Notes: generated by a model not told the origin, from the sequence alone. A stretch of DNA of 64,000 nt from Serratia marcescens (GCF_029846115.1 NZ_JARVZZ010000001.1:2170001-2234000), one strand, 5' to 3'. Counted from the first letter of the stretch, positions 38,075 to 48,221 are shown. Program-made: numbers and translations.

Positions 38075-39643
38075 ATGTTTGATATTGTCGAACTGTCGCG
38101 CTTACAGTTTGCTTTAACGGCGATGTACCATTTCTTATTTGTCCCATTAACGCTCGGTATGGCGTTCTTGCTGGCAATTATGGAAACGGTATATGTCCTG
38201 TCTGGCAAACAAATCTATAAAGACATGACCAAATTCTGGGGAAAGTTATTTGCGATTAACTTTGCTCTGGGTGTGGCCACCGGTTTGACCATGGAGTTCC
38301 AGTTCGGGACTAACTGGTCGTATTTCTCTCACTACGTCGGCGATATCTTCGGGGCCCCACTGGCTATCGAAGGTCTGATGGCGTTCTTCCTTGAATCGAC
38401 GTTGGTCGGCCTGTTCTTCTTCGGCTGGGATCGTCTGAGCAAGGTGCAGCACATGGCGGTAACCTGGTTTGTGGCCCTCGGCTCCAACCTGTCAGCGCTG
38501 TGGATCCTGGTCGCCAACGGCTGGATGCAGAACCCGATCGCTTCGGATTTCAACTTCGAAACCATGCGCATGGAGATGGTCAGCTTCTCCGAACTGGTGC
38601 TTAACCCGGTTGCGCAGGTGAAATTCGTTCACACCGTGGCTTCCGGCTACACCTGTGGCGCGATGTTCGTTCTGGGCATCAGCTCCTACTACCTGCTGAA
38701 AGGCCGCGACATCGCCTTCGCCAAGCGCTCCTTCGCCATCGCTGCCAGCTTCGGTATGGCTGCCATTCTGTCCGTTATCGTTCTGGGTGATGAATCCGGC
38801 TACGAAATGGGCGACGTGCAGAAAACCAAACTGGCCGCTATCGAAGCAGAATGGGACACCCAGCCGGCGCCGGCCTCCTTCACCCTGTTCGGCATTCCCG
38901 ATCAGGACAAGATGGAAAACTCCTTCTCTATTCAGATCCCGTATGCGCTTGGCCTGATCGCCACCCGCTCCACGGACACTCAGGTCACCGGCCTGAAAGA
39001 TCTGATGGCTCAGCATGAAGTGCGTATCCGCAACGGGATGAAAGCCTACCAGCTGCTGGAAGAGCTGCGCGGCGGCAACACCGATCCTGCGGTGCGCGCC
39101 GAATTCAACAAAACCAAGCAAGACCTGGGCTACGGCATGCTGCTGAAGCGCTATACCCCGAACGTCACCGACGCGACGGAAGCGCAGATCCAGCTGGCGA
39201 CCAAGGACTCCATTCCGCGCGTGGCGCCGCTGTACTTCGCCTTCCGCATCATGGTGGCCTGTGGCGTGATCATGCTGTTGATCATCGGCCTGTCGTTCTG
39301 GAACGTGATCCGCGGCCGCATTGGCCAGAAAAAATGGCTGCACCGCGCGGCGCTGTACGGTTTGCCGCTGCCTTGGATCGCGATCGAGTCCGGTTGGTTC
39401 GTGGCGGAATACGGCCGTCAACCGTGGGCGATTGGTGAGGTGCTGCCGACGGCGGTCGCCAACTCTTCGCTGACCGCGGGCGACATTCTGTTCTCGATGG
39501 GGCTGATCTGCGGCTTGTACACCCTGTTCCTGGTGGCTGAATTGTACCTGATGTTCAAGTTTGCGCGTCTGGGTCCAAGCAGCCTGAAAACCGGCCGCTA
39601 TCACTTTGAACAACCGACTGCCGCCGTGCAGGAAGCGCGCTAA
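38075..39643 (+). CDS. cydA: Cytochrome bd-I ubiquinol oxidase subunit I
   Basis: CydA binds hemes b558, b595 and d and oxidises ubiquinol. The 522-residue protein starts [20 protein letters not shown] with His19 as heme ligand; the quinol (Q) loop follows the fifth or sixth helix and holds [22 protein letters not shown]. The conserved [13 protein letters not shown] motif is present. The ATG at 38075 follows AAGGAG; the upstream open frame at 38039 is not used. The very high conservation suggests normal function. Confidence 0.98.
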   Translation: MFDIVELSRLQFALTAMYHFLFVPLTLGMAFLLAIMETVYVLSGKQIYKDMTKFWGKLFAINFALGVATGLTMEFQFGTNWSYFSHYVGDIFGAPLAIEGLMAFFLESTLVGLFFFGWDRLSKVQHMAVTWFVALGSNLSALWILVANGWMQNPIASDFNFETMRMEMVSFSELVLNPVAQVKFVHTVASGYTCGAMFVLGISSYYLLKGRDIAFAKRSFAIAASFGMAAILSVIVLGDESGYEMGDVQKTKLAAIEAEWDTQPAPASFTLFGIPDQDKMENSFSIQIPYALGLIATRSTDTQVTGLKDLMAQHEVRIRNGMKAYQLLEELRGGNTDPAVRAEFNKTKQDLGYGMLLKRYTPNVTDATEAQIQLATKDSIPRVAPLYFAFRIMVACGVIMLLIIGLSFWNVIRGRIGQKKWLHRAALYGLPLPWIAIESGWFVAEYGRQPWAIGEVLPTAVANSSLTAGDILFSMGLICGLYTLFLVAELYLMFKFARLGPSSLKTGRYHFEQPTAAVQEAR

Positions 39644-39657
39644 ACAGGAGTCCACGT

Positions 39658-40797
39658 ATGTTTGACTATGAAGTACTGCGATTTATTTGGTGGGTCCTGG
39701 TTGGCGTACTGCTGATCGGCTTCGCCGTCACCGACGGTTTCGACATGGGCGTCGGCATTCTGGTGCGCATCATCGGGAAAACCGATACCGAGCGCCGGGT
39801 GATGATCAACTCCATCGCCCCGCACTGGGACGGTAACCAGGTGTGGCTGATCACCGCCGGCGGTGCGCTGTTCGCCGCCTGGCCGATGGTCTACGCAGCG
39901 GCCTTCTCCGGCTTCTACGTCGCCATGATCCTGGTGCTGGCCGCCTTGTTCTTCCGCCCGGTCGGTTTCGACTACCGTTCCAAGCTGGAGAGCAGCCGCT
40001 GGCGCAACATGTGGGACTGGGGCATCTTCATCGGCTCCTTCGTGCCTGCCGTGGTATTCGGCGTGGCGTTCGGCAACCTGCTGCAGGGCGTGCCGTTCCA
40101 CATGGACGAGTATATGCGCCTGTTCTACACCGGCAACTTCTTCCAACTGCTGAACCCGTTCGGTCTGTTGGCGGGCGTGGTCAGCCTGACCATGCTGGTC
40201 ACCCAGGGTGCGACCTACCTGCAAATGCGCACCACCGGCGAGATCCACCTGCGTTCACGCGCTGCGGCACAGATCGCGACGCTGATCATGGCGGTGTGCT
40301 TCCTGCTGGCGGGCGTATGGCTGGTGAAAGGCATCGACGGCTTCGTCGTGACGTCGGCGCTGGACACCATGGCGGAATCCAACCCGATGCGTAAAGAAGT
40401 GGCGCATCAGGCCGGTGCCTGGCTGATCAACTTCAACAAGTATCCGCTGCTGTGGGCGCTGCCTGCGCTGGGCGTGGTGCTGCCGTTGTTCACCATCCTG
40501 TTCTCGCGTCTGGAGAAAGGCGCGCTGGCGTTCGTCACCTCGTCGCTGACCATCGCCTGCGTCATCCTCACCGCCGGGGTCACCATGTTCCCGTTCGTGA
40601 TGCCGTCCAGCACCGTGCCTAACGTCAGCCTGACCATGTGGGACGCGACGTCGAGCCTGTTGACGCTGAAAGTGATGACCGTCGTGGCGGCGATCTTCGT
40701 GCCTATCGTTTTGGCGTACACCAGCTGGTCGTACTACAAAATGTTCGGTCGCCTCGACAAGAACTACATCGAAAACAACAAGCATTCGCTGTACTAA
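39658..40797 (+). CDS. cydB: Cytochrome bd-I ubiquinol oxidase subunit II
   Basis: CydB is the second large subunit of the high-affinity terminal oxidase. The 379-residue protein has eight or nine membrane helices and the family motifs FIWWVLVGVLLIGFAVTDGFDMGVG and APHWDGNQVWLITAGGALFAAWP. It follows cydA by 14 bp and is followed by the small cydX gene. Confidence 0.98.
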   Translation: MFDYEVLRFIWWVLVGVLLIGFAVTDGFDMGVGILVRIIGKTDTERRVMINSIAPHWDGNQVWLITAGGALFAAWPMVYAAAFSGFYVAMILVLAALFFRPVGFDYRSKLESSRWRNMWDWGIFIGSFVPAVVFGVAFGNLLQGVPFHMDEYMRLFYTGNFFQLLNPFGLLAGVVSLTMLVTQGATYLQMRTTGEIHLRSRAAAQIATLIMAVCFLLAGVWLVKGIDGFVVTSALDTMAESNPMRKEVAHQAGAWLINFNKYPLLWALPALGVVLPLFTILFSRLEKGALAFVTSSLTIACVILTAGVTMFPFVMPSSTVPNVSLTMWDATSSLLTLKVMTVVAAIFVPIVLAYTSWSYYKMFGRLDKNYIENNKHSLY

Positions 40798-40814
40798 GGA
40801 TAAGGAGCTAAACC

Positions 40815-40928
40815 ATGTGGTATTTTGCCTGGATTCTCGGAACGCTTCTTGCCTGCGCCTTCGGCATCATCACGGCGCTGGCGCTTGAGCAGAGCGAAGC
40901 GACCAAAGCTCAGCAAGACGGTAAGTGA
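40815..40928 (+). CDS. cydX: Cytochrome bd-I accessory subunit CydX
   Basis: This 37-residue protein begins MWYFAWILGTLLACAFGIIT and ends ALEQSEATKAQQDGK. It is a single-helix subunit of the cytochrome bd oxidase, needed for full activity and heme stability in E. coli. It was found by reading the gap after cydB. AAGGAG lies upstream. Its stop shares one base with the ybgE ATG. Confidence 0.95.
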   Translation: MWYFAWILGTLLACAFGIITALALEQSEATKAQQDGK

Positions 40929-41224
40929 TGAGCTCGTCCGTGATTGACAAGCTGTACGCTGTCACCGACAAGGGCCCGATCCGGGCCCTTTCCCTGGTGC
41001 TGGCGTTGATTTTGGCGGGATGCGTGTTCTGGGATCCGACGCGTTTCGCCGCCAAAACCAGCTCGCTGGAGATTTGGGAAGGGCTGTTGCTGATTTGGGC
41101 GGTGTGCGCCGGGGTGATCCACGGTTTCGGATTCCGCCCGCAGCGCAGCGTCTGGCGCGCCTTTTTCGCGCCGCTTCCCGCAATTGTGATCTTGTGCGCA
41201 GGATTACTTTACGTTTCTTTATAA
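40928..41224 (+). CDS. ybgE: Cyd operon membrane protein YbgE
   Basis: The 98-residue membrane protein has about three helices (ALSLVLALILAGCVFWDPTRF, LEIWEGLLLIWAVCAGVIHGFGFRP, PLPAIVILCAGLLYVSL). It is the conserved fourth gene of the cydABX-ybgE group. Its role is unknown; it is not needed for basic bd oxidase activity in E. coli. The ATG at 40928 overlaps the cydX TGA by one base (TGATG). Confidence 0.93.
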   Translation: MSSSVIDKLYAVTDKGPIRALSLVLALILAGCVFWDPTRFAAKTSSLEIWEGLLLIWAVCAGVIHGFGFRPQRSVWRAFFAPLPAIVILCAGLLYVSL

Positions 41225-41244
41225 TCTCCCTGATGTCCCCATGT

Positions 41245-41275
41245 TATGGGCCCTCACGGCCCATAATTATTTTCA
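41245..41275 (+). terminator. Weak terminator/attenuator between ybgE and ybgC
   Basis: TATGGGCC (41245-41252) pairs with GGCCCATA (41258-41265) over a 5-nt loop, followed by TTATTTT. It could end the cyd message while leaving part of it to read into ybgC-tol. Confidence 0.55.
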
Positions 41276-41354
41276 TTCCCATCTTGTAACCCATTCCCAA
41301 CCCGATCCGTCTTGCGTATAGTAGCAGCGTTAAATTGCATTGCTGGGAAGTAGA

Positions 41355-42439
<1,085 letters not shown>

Positions 42440-42451
42440 GTAGGAGGTAGC

Positions 42452-42880
42452 ATGGCGAGAGTACGTGGACGTAGTCGGCGCGAGCTGAAGTCCGAAATTA
42501 ACATCGTTCCGCTGCTCGACGTGTTGCTGGTGCTGCTGCTGATCTTTATGGCAACCGCGCCAATCATCACGCAGAGCGTGGAAGTTGACCTGCCGGACGC
42601 CACCGATTCCAAAACGGTGTCCAGCGATGACAATCCGCCGGTGATCCTCGAGGTTTCCGGCGTAGGTCAATACACCCTGGTGGTGGATCACAACCGTATG
42701 GAGCTGCTGCCGCCTGAGCAAGTCGCGGCCGAAGCCAAGTCGCGTTTGGCGGCTAACCCGAAAACGGTCTTTTTGATCGGCGGTGCGAAGGAAGTCCCTT
42801 ACGATGAGATTATCAAGGCATTGAATATTCTCCATCAGGCGGGCGTGGCTTCCGTGGGGCTGATGACCCAGCCGATCTGA
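42452..42880 (+). CDS. tolR: Tol-Pal system subunit TolR
   Basis: TolR is an ExbD-type protein with one membrane helix and a periplasmic domain that contacts peptidoglycan. The 142-residue protein has the proton-path Asp23 in IVPLLDVLLVLLLIFM and the periplasmic part ending VGLMTQPI. GGAGG precedes the ATG. It follows tolQ by 12 bp. Confidence 0.97.
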   Translation: MARVRGRSRRELKSEINIVPLLDVLLVLLLIFMATAPIITQSVEVDLPDATDSKTVSSDDNPPVILEVSGVGQYTLVVDHNRMELLPPEQVAAEAKSRLAANPKTVFLIGGAKEVPYDEIIKALNILHQAGVASVGLMTQPI

Positions 42881-42961
42881 CCGTAAGGCGAACGGCAACC
42901 CGGTTCCTGCGCTGCGGCCCAGGAACCCCGTATAAGCAACACCAGTTTTTGGGAATCTATT

Positions 42962-44191
42962 TTGGTAAAGGCAACTGAGCAAAACGATAAGCTGAACCGC
43001 GCCGTTATTGTTTCGGTCGTTCTGCACTTCATATTGATTGCCCTGCTGATTTGGGGATCGCTGCAGGAAAAGGTCGACATGGGCGCCGGCGGTGGCGGTG
43101 ATGGCACCGTGGTGGGCGCAGTGATGGTCGATCCTGGCGCGGTGGTGGAGCAATACAACCGCCAGCAGCAGCAGAGCAACGATGCGCAGCGTGCCGAGAA
43201 GCAGCGCCAGAAAAAGGCGGAGCAACAGGCCGAAGAGCTTCAGCAGAAGCAGGCGGAGCAGCAACAGCGCCTGAAAGAGCTGGAGAAAGAGCGTTTGGCG
43301 GCGCAGGAGAAAGCTGCGCAGGACGCCAAAGCGCAGGCTGAGCAACAGCAGAAGGCAGCGGAGCAGCAGAAACAGGCCGCCGAGCAGCAAAAAGCGGCGG
43401 AAGCCGCCGCAGCCAAGGCCAAAGAGCAACAGAAGGTCGCCGAAGCCGCCGCCGCTAAGGCGAAGGCCGAAGCGGACAAGGTCGCCAAGGCGCAGGCGGA
43501 CGCGCAGAAGAAAGCCGAAGCGGAAGCCAAGAAAGAAGCGGCCGCCGCTGCCGCCGCCAAGAAACAGGCGGAAGAGGCGAAGAAAGCTGCCGCCGCCGCC
43601 GCAGAGCAAAAAGCCGCAGAGGCTGCAGAGAAGAAAGCGGCCGCTGAAGCCGAGAAGAAAGCCGCAGCGGAAGCCGAGAAGAAGGCTGCCGCCGAGGCAG
43701 AGAAGAAAGCGGCCGCCGCTGAGAAAGCTGCGGCAGCCAAGAAAGCCGCTGCGGATGCCAAGAAGAAGGCCGCCGCTGAGGCTGCGAAACAATCGGATGA
43801 AGTTAGCGATCTGTTTGGCGGCCTGGCGGACGGCAAGAACGCGCCGAAAGGCGGCGGCGCCAAATCGAAGGGCGACGGTAAACCGACCGGGCAGGGCAAT
43901 GCCAAAGCGGCTGGGGCCAGCGGGGCGGATATCAGCGGTTATATGGGGCAGATTCAAGGGGCGATTCAGAGCAAGTTCTATGACGCCAGTTCGTTCGCCG
44001 GCAAAACCTGCGATCTGCGTATCAAGCTGGCGCCGGACGGCCTGCTGATAAGCGTACAAGCGGCGGGGGGCGATCCTGCACTGTGCCAAGCAGCGGTGTC
44101 TGCCGCCAAGTTGGCGCATATACCGAAGCCGCCGAGCGATGCCGTTTATCAGCACTTTAAGAATTCTATCCTTGAATTCAAGCCGCAATAA
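42962..44191 (+). CDS. tolA: Tol-Pal system protein TolA
   Basis: TolA links the inner-membrane TolQR motor to TolB-Pal at the outer membrane. The 409-residue protein has one N-terminal helix (VIVSVVLHFILIALLIWGS), a long Lys/Ala/Glu/Gln-rich helical domain II (about residues 60-280) with imperfect repeats of the AEKKAAAEAEKKAA type, and a C-terminal globular domain with two Cys (KTCDLRIK, DPALCQAA). It begins with the rare start TTG (42962), in line with MxKATEQNDKL of E. coli, where GTG is used. Domain II length differs from E. coli, as is common. Confidence 0.96.
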   Translation: MVKATEQNDKLNRAVIVSVVLHFILIALLIWGSLQEKVDMGAGGGGDGTVVGAVMVDPGAVVEQYNRQQQQSNDAQRAEKQRQKKAEQQAEELQQKQAEQQQRLKELEKERLAAQEKAAQDAKAQAEQQQKAAEQQKQAAEQQKAAEAAAAKAKEQQKVAEAAAAKAKAEADKVAKAQADAQKKAEAEAKKEAAAAAAAKKQAEEAKKAAAAAAEQKAAEAAEKKAAAEAEKKAAAEAEKKAAAEAEKKAAAAEKAAAAKKAAADAKKKAAAEAAKQSDEVSDLFGGLADGKNAPKGGGAKSKGDGKPTGQGNAKAAGASGADISGYMGQIQGAIQSKFYDASSFAGKTCDLRIKLAPDGLLISVQAAGGDPALCQAAVSAAKLAHIPKPPSDAVYQHFKNSILEFKPQ

Positions 44192-44323
44192 CGGTTGATT
44201 GAGTGAGTGATATCACAGGGATGTACTAAGGTAACCAACAGGGATTATGTAGTTTTACGTAAGTTGGTTTGTTAAAATTCTGCTAATTTATCGCAGGCAT
44301 CCCGCCTGGATAAGGGAGATGAG

Positions 44324-45616
44324 ATGAAGCAGGCATTTCGAGTAGCGCTAGGTTTTTTAATTCTGTGGGCGTCCGTGCTGCACGCGGAAGTTCGCATTGA
44401 AATCACCCAAGGGGTCGACTCCGCTCGTCCGATTGGCGTGGTGCCGTTTAAATGGGCGGGCCCAGGCACGCCGCCGGAGGATATCGGCAAGATTGTCGGC
44501 GCGGATCTGCGCAACAGCGGCAAATTCAACCCGATCGACGTGGCGCGCATGCCGCAGCAACCGACCTCCGCGTCTGAAGTGACGCCGGCGGCCTGGACTG
44601 CGCTGGGCATCGACGCCGTGGTTGTCGGCCAGGTTCAACCTGGCGCTGACGGCAGCTACCTGATCTCCTACCAGCTGGTGGATACCTCGGGTTCGCCGGG
44701 CACCGTTTTGGCGCAGAACCAGTATAAAGTGACCAAACAATGGTTGCGTTATTCTGCCCATACTGCCAGCGACGAAGTGTTCGAGAAGCTGACCGGCATC
44801 AAGGGCGCGTTCCGTACCCGTATCGCCTACGTCGTGCAGACCAACGGCGGGAAATTCCCGTATGAGCTGCGCGTAGCGGATTACGACGGTTATAACCAGT
44901 TCACGGTGCACCGTTCGCCTGAGCCGCTGATGTCACCGGCCTGGTCGCCGGACGGCAGCAAACTGGCTTACGTGACCTTCGAGAGCGGCCGTTCCGCGCT
45001 GGTGGTGCAGACCCTGGCTAACGGCGCTATCCGCCAGATCGCCTCGTTCCCGCGCCACAACGGTGCGCCAGCGTTCTCGCCGGACGGCAGCAAGCTGGCC
45101 TTCGCGCTGTCCAAGAGCGGCAGCCTGAACCTGTACGTGATGAACCTCGGCTCCGGCCAGATCACGCAACTGACCGATGGCCGCAACAACAACACCGAAC
45201 CGACCTGGTTCCCGGATGGCCAGTCTCTGGCGTTTACCTCCGACCAGGGCGGGCGTCCGCAGATTTATAAAATCAGCGCCAGCGGCGGTGCCGCACAGCG
45301 TCTGACGTGGGAAGGCGCTCAGAATCAGGATTCTGAAGTCAGCTCCGACGGTAAATTCCTGGTGATGGTGAGCACCAACAGTGGTGCACAACACATCGCC
45401 AAACAAGATCTTGGATCGGGCGCCGTTCAGGTTTTGACCGGCACCTTCCTGGATGAAACGCCTAGTATTGCGCCAAACGGCACCATGGTGATCTATAGCT
45501 CCACGCAAGGTATGGGCTCCGTGCTGCAGTTGGTGTCAACTGATGGGCGTTTCAAAGCGCGTCTTCCGGCAACTGATGGACAGGTCAAATTCCCTGCCTG
45601 GTCGCCGTATCTGTGA
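44324..45616 (+). CDS. tolB: Tol-Pal system periplasmic protein TolB
   Basis: TolB is a periplasmic six-bladed beta-propeller that binds Pal and TolA. The 430-residue protein has a signal peptide ([21 protein letters not shown]), an N-terminal alpha/beta domain and repeated WSPDGSK, FSPDGSK, WFPDGQ and APNGTM propeller motifs. It lies 132 bp after tolA, with an internal promoter possible. Confidence 0.97.
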   Translation: MKQAFRVALGFLILWASVLHAEVRIEITQGVDSARPIGVVPFKWAGPGTPPEDIGKIVGADLRNSGKFNPIDVARMPQQPTSASEVTPAAWTALGIDAVVVGQVQPGADGSYLISYQLVDTSGSPGTVLAQNQYKVTKQWLRYSAHTASDEVFEKLTGIKGAFRTRIAYVVQTNGGKFPYELRVADYDGYNQFTVHRSPEPLMSPAWSPDGSKLAYVTFESGRSALVVQTLANGAIRQIASFPRHNGAPAFSPDGSKLAFALSKSGSLNLYVMNLGSGQITQLTDGRNNNTEPTWFPDGQSLAFTSDQGGRPQIYKISASGGAAQRLTWEGAQNQDSEVSSDGKFLVMVSTNSGAQHIAKQDLGSGAVQVLTGTFLDETPSIAPNGTMVIYSSTQGMGSVLQLVSTDGRFKARLPATDGQVKFPAWSPYL

Positions 45617-45660
45617 TGCATGTGTAAATATGTATGGCAAACTATAAAAGGATCAAAGAA

Positions 45661-46170
45661 ATGCAACTGAACAAAGTGCTGAAAGGGCTTCTGCTGGCAC
45701 TGCCAGTTCTGGCTGTAGCAGCTTGTAGTTCTAACAAAAGCGCGAACAACGACCAATCTGGTATGGGCGCTGGCACTGGTATGGAAAACGGCAGCAGCAA
45801 CCTGTCTTCCGAAGAACAAGCTCGTCTGCAGATGCAAGAACTGCAGAAGAACAACATTGTTTACTTCGGCCTGGACAAGTATGACGTAAGCTCCGAATTC
45901 GCTCAGATGCTGGACGCGCACGCTGCATTCCTGCGTAACAACCCGTCTTACAAAGTGACCGTTGAAGGCCACGCTGACGAACGCGGCACGCCGGAATACA
46001 ACATCGCTCTGGGTGAGCGCCGTGCTAACGCCGTTAAAATGTACCTGCAGGGTAAAGGCGTTTCCGCTGACCAGATCTCTATCGTTTCTTACGGTAAAGA
46101 AAAACCAGCAGTACTGGGCCACGACGAAGCGGCTTATGCTAAAAACCGTCGTGCCGTTCTGGTTTACTAA
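45661..46170 (+). CDS. pal: Peptidoglycan-associated lipoprotein Pal
   Basis: Pal is an outer-membrane lipoprotein that binds peptidoglycan and TolB. The 169-residue protein has a lipobox (LAVAAC, Cys22) and the OmpA-like domain with [26 protein letters not shown]. The ATG at 45661 has AAAGGAT/AAAGAA upstream and gives the right signal length; an ATG at 45634 would add nine residues before the signal. Confidence 0.98.
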   Translation: MQLNKVLKGLLLALPVLAVAACSSNKSANNDQSGMGAGTGMENGSSNLSSEEQARLQMQELQKNNIVYFGLDKYDVSSEFAQMLDAHAAFLRNNPSYKVTVEGHADERGTPEYNIALGERRANAVKMYLQGKGVSADQISIVSYGKEKPAVLGHDEAAYAKNRRAVLVY

Positions 46171-46179
46171 GAGAATCGC

Positions 46180-46974
46180 ATGAACAGTAACTTCAGACGT
46201 CACCTGTTGAGTCTGTCGTTACTGGTTGGCGTAGCGGCCCCTTGGGCCGCTACTGCCCAAGCGCCAATCAGTAATGTCGGCTCCGGCTCGGTCGAAGACC
46301 GCGTCACCTCGCTTGAGCGCATCAGTAATGCTCAAGGCCAGCTTTTAAATCAACTCCAGCAACAACTCTCTGATAACCAACGCGACATTGATTCTCTCCG
46401 TGGGCAAATCCAGGAAAGCCAGTATCAGTTGAATCAGGTGGTTGAACGCCAGAAGCAAATCTATCAACAGATGGATAGCCTCAGCCAGGGCGGCGCTCAG
46501 AGCGCTTCTGCGGCCGCGGGCGCTGCCGGTGGGGCAGCCGCAGGCGCATCTTCCGATGCGGGCGGCAGCGCGCCTGCAGCCGCTTCTGCAACGCCGAGCG
46601 GCGGTGATGAGAACAGCGACTACAACGCCGCTGTTTCTCTGGCGCTGGAAAAAAAACAGTATGACCAGGCGATTTCCGCCTTTCAGTCCTTCGTAAAACA
46701 GTACCCGAAGTCTACCTACCAGCCTAACGCCAACTATTGGCTGGGCCAGTTGTTCTACAACAAGGGTAAAAAAGACGACGCGGCCTACTATTTTGCGGTG
46801 GTGGTGAAGAATTACGCTAAATCACCGAAGGCGCCGGACGCCATGTACAAGGTGGGTATCATCATGCAGGAGAAAGGGCAGGCCGATAAAGCCAAAGCCG
46901 TGTTCCAGCAGGTGATTAAACAATACCCAACCAGTGCGGCGGCCAAACAGGCGAAAAGTCGCGTAGGCGGTTAA
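46180..46974 (+). CDS. cpoB: Cell division coordinator CpoB (YbgF)
   Basis: CpoB coordinates peptidoglycan synthesis (PBP1B) with outer-membrane constriction through Tol-Pal. The 264-residue protein has a signal peptide (cleaved near ATAQA), an N-terminal coiled coil (residues 35-100, Gln-rich, trimerising), an Ala/Gly/Ser-rich linker (105-145) and a C-terminal TPR domain (YNAAVSLALEKKQYDQAI and two more repeats). Confidence 0.96.
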   Translation: MNSNFRRHLLSLSLLVGVAAPWAATAQAPISNVGSGSVEDRVTSLERISNAQGQLLNQLQQQLSDNQRDIDSLRGQIQESQYQLNQVVERQKQIYQQMDSLSQGGAQSASAAAGAAGGAAAGASSDAGGSAPAAASATPSGGDENSDYNAAVSLALEKKQYDQAISAFQSFVKQYPKSTYQPNANYWLGQLFYNKGKKDDAAYYFAVVVKNYAKSPKAPDAMYKVGIIMQEKGQADKAKAVFQQVIKQYPTSAAAKQAKSRVGG

Positions 46975-46985
46975 CAGTCAGAAAA

Positions 46986-47029
46986 ATGAGCCCAGAAGTT
47001 AGTCGATTTGACCGATTTCTGGGCTCATT
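46986..47029 (+). terminator. Stem-loop after cpoB
   Basis: ATGAGCCCAGAA (46986-46997) pairs exactly with TTCTGGGCTCAT (47017-47028) over a 19-nt loop that holds a smaller GTC/GAC stem. There is only a short T-run. It probably ends the tol-pal message. Confidence 0.65.
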
Positions 47030-47073
47030 CGCGTGAAGAACAAGCAGTTGAACGCATCAGTCAAAAATTTAGG

Positions 47074-47101
47074 TTGCGCTGCCAAGATAAATTAGTAATA
47101 T
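47074..47101 (+). promoter_or_regulatory. Promoter of the tRNA operon
   Basis: TTGCGC (47074-47079) and TAATAT (47096-47101) are 16 bp apart, followed by the GC-rich discriminator ATGCCGCCG typical of stringently controlled stable-RNA promoters. A perfect palindrome ACATCTTGCAAGATGT (47119-47134), flanked by GCCGC/GCGGC, lies in the 5' leader. Confidence 0.6.
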
Positions 47102-47152
47102 ATGCCGCCGTTGCCAAGACATCTTGCAAGATGTTAAAGCGGCAGGGAAATT

Positions 47153-47228
47153 GGGTCGTTAGCTCAGTTGGTAGAGCAGTTGACTTTTAATCAATTGGTC
47201 GCAGGTTCGAATCCTGCACGACCCACCA
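47153..47228 (+). tRNA. lysT: tRNA-Lys (anticodon TTT), copy 1
   Basis: The 76-nt cloverleaf has acceptor stem GGGTCGT/ACGACCC, D-arm GCTCAGTTGGTAGAGC, anticodon loop CTTTTAA, T-arm GCAGG-TTCGAAT-CCTGC and an encoded CCA. It is the first gene of the operon, as in the E. coli lysT-valT-lysW group upstream of nadA. Confidence 0.97.
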
Positions 47229-47252
47229 ATTTTGAAGCAAGAAATGAAGTGG

Positions 47253-47330
47253 AATCGGGAAGGATAACATCACGAAGTGATGGCCCGTCAGGGCGAGGCC
47301 AAAGGCCGAGTCATCCTGCACGACCCACCA
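47253..47330 (+). ncRNA. Short rtT-like spacer element (A) with tRNA-Lys tail
   Basis: The spacer holds three small hairpins in a row: CATCAC-GAA-GTGATG, GCCC-GTCA-GGGC and GGCC-AAA-GGCC. They are followed by ATCCTGCACGACCCACCA, an exact copy of the last 18 nt of tRNA-Lys (47313-47330). It lacks the first hairpin and the GGTTCGA box of the other spacers. Confidence 0.75.
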
Positions 47331-47359
47331 ATTTCTGAAGTAGCAGTAACCACAACAGT

Positions 47360-47435
47360 GGGTGATTAGCTCAGTTGGTAGAGCATCTCCTTTACACGGA
47401 GGGGGTCGGCGGTTCGAGCCCGTCATCACCCACCA
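47360..47435 (+). tRNA. valT: tRNA-Val (anticodon TAC), copy 1
   Basis: The 76-nt cloverleaf has acceptor stem GGGTGAT/ATCACCC, anticodon loop TTTACAC, T-arm GGCGG-TTCGAGC-CCGTC and an encoded CCA. It is separated by only 7 nt from the next tRNA-Lys. Confidence 0.97.
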
Positions 47436-47442
47436 CTGTTAT

Positions 47443-47518
47443 GGGTCGTTAGCTCAGTTGGTAGAGCAGTTGACTTTTAATCAATTGGTCGCAGGTTCGA
47501 ATCCTGCACGACCCACCA
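47443..47518 (+). tRNA. lysW: tRNA-Lys (anticodon TTT), copy 2
   Basis: The sequence is identical to tRNA-Lys copy 1, with CCA encoded. It follows tRNA-Val by 7 nt. Confidence 0.97.
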
Positions 47519-47543
47519 TTATTTAAGAATGGCTGCGATAGAC

Positions 47544-47658
47544 AATCGTAAAGGATGAGAACCGTAAAGGTTCGAGTCTCGCGAAGCGAGACAACATCAC
47601 TCCGGTGATGGCCCGCAAGGGCGAGGCCAAAGGCCGAGTTATCCTGCACGACCCACCA
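47544..47658 (+). ncRNA. rtT-like spacer element B with tRNA-Lys tail
   Basis: After GGTTCGA come four hairpins: GTCTCGC-GAA-GCGAGAC, CATCAC-TCCG-GTGATG, GCCC-GCAA-GGGC and GGCC-AAA-GGCC. The element ends with the 18-nt tRNA-Lys tail ATCCTGCACGACCCACCA (47641-47658). It looks like a tRNA T-arm split by a hairpin cassette. It differs from element C at one base in the conserved part. Confidence 0.8.
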
Positions 47659-47703
47659 TTCTTTAAGAAAGAATGGCAGCTTCAGAATCGGTTTGATGTG
47701 GCA

Positions 47704-47753
47704 AAGTAAAGGTCCGAGTCGAGTACCCGTCGAGTTGTCCTGAACATCCCCAT
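47704..47753 (+). other. Degenerate copy of the spacer element
   Basis: GGTCCGAG (47711-47718) and TCGAGTTGTCCTGAACATCC resemble GGTTCGAG and CCGAGTTATCCTGCACGACC of elements B and C, but the hairpins are mostly lost and the tail is mutated. It appears to be a decayed element, with no intact tRNA following for 60 nt. Confidence 0.45.
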
Positions 47754-47814
47754 CCTTGTTTTCCGCGAGTCGGTTCCAATAGCCTATTCGCCATCAGCAG
47801 TAAACCACATCAGT

Positions 47815-47890
47815 GGGTCGTTAGCTCAGTTGGTAGAGCAGTTGACTTTTAATCAATTGGTCGCAGGTTCGAATCCTGCACGACCCACCA
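47815..47890 (+). tRNA. tRNA-Lys (anticodon TTT), copy 3
   Basis: The sequence is identical to the other tRNA-Lys copies, with CCA encoded. It is preceded by a degenerate spacer element and followed by spacer element C. Confidence 0.97.
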
Positions 47891-47923
47891 CGCTTTAATA
47901 GAGCAAGGTGTTAAATCGTCAGG

Positions 47924-48027
47924 ATGAGAACCGTAAAGGTTCGAGTCTCGCAAAGCGAGACAACATCACTCCGGTGATGGCCCGCAAGGGCGAGGCCAAA
48001 GGCCGAGTTATCCTGCACGACCCACCA
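47924..48027 (+). ncRNA. rtT-like spacer element C with tRNA-Lys tail
   Basis: It has the same plan as element B: AATCG start, GGTTCGA, four hairpins (the first is GTCTCGC-AAA-GCGAGAC) and the 18-nt tRNA-Lys tail (48010-48027). The near identity to B argues for recent duplication or gene conversion. Confidence 0.8.
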
Positions 48028-48063
48028 CTCTTTGAGAGTGAAAAATAGCAGTACCACAGCAGT

Positions 48064-48139
48064 GGGTGATTAGCTCAGTTGGTAGAGCATCTCCTTTACA
48101 CGGAGGGGGTCGGCGGTTCGAGCCCGTCATCACCCACCA
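48064..48139 (+). tRNA. tRNA-Val (anticodon TAC), copy 2
   Basis: The sequence is identical to tRNA-Val copy 1, with CCA encoded. Confidence 0.97.
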
Positions 48140-48145
48140 CACTGC

Positions 48146-48221
48146 GGGTCGTTAGCTCAGTTGGTAGAGCAGTTGACTTTTAATCAATTGGTCGCAGGTT
48201 CGAATCCTGCACGACCCACCA
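48146..48221 (+). tRNA. tRNA-Lys (anticodon TTT), copy 4 (last)
   Basis: The sequence is identical to the other tRNA-Lys copies and lies 6 nt after tRNA-Val. It is followed directly by the 199-bp tandem repeat array, which begins right after its CCA. Confidence 0.97.

Noticed and set aside
47313-47330. Additional tRNA-Lys genes ending at the extra CCA tails
   Set aside because: No D-arm or anticodon arm is present; only the 3' acceptor and half of the T-arm are copied.
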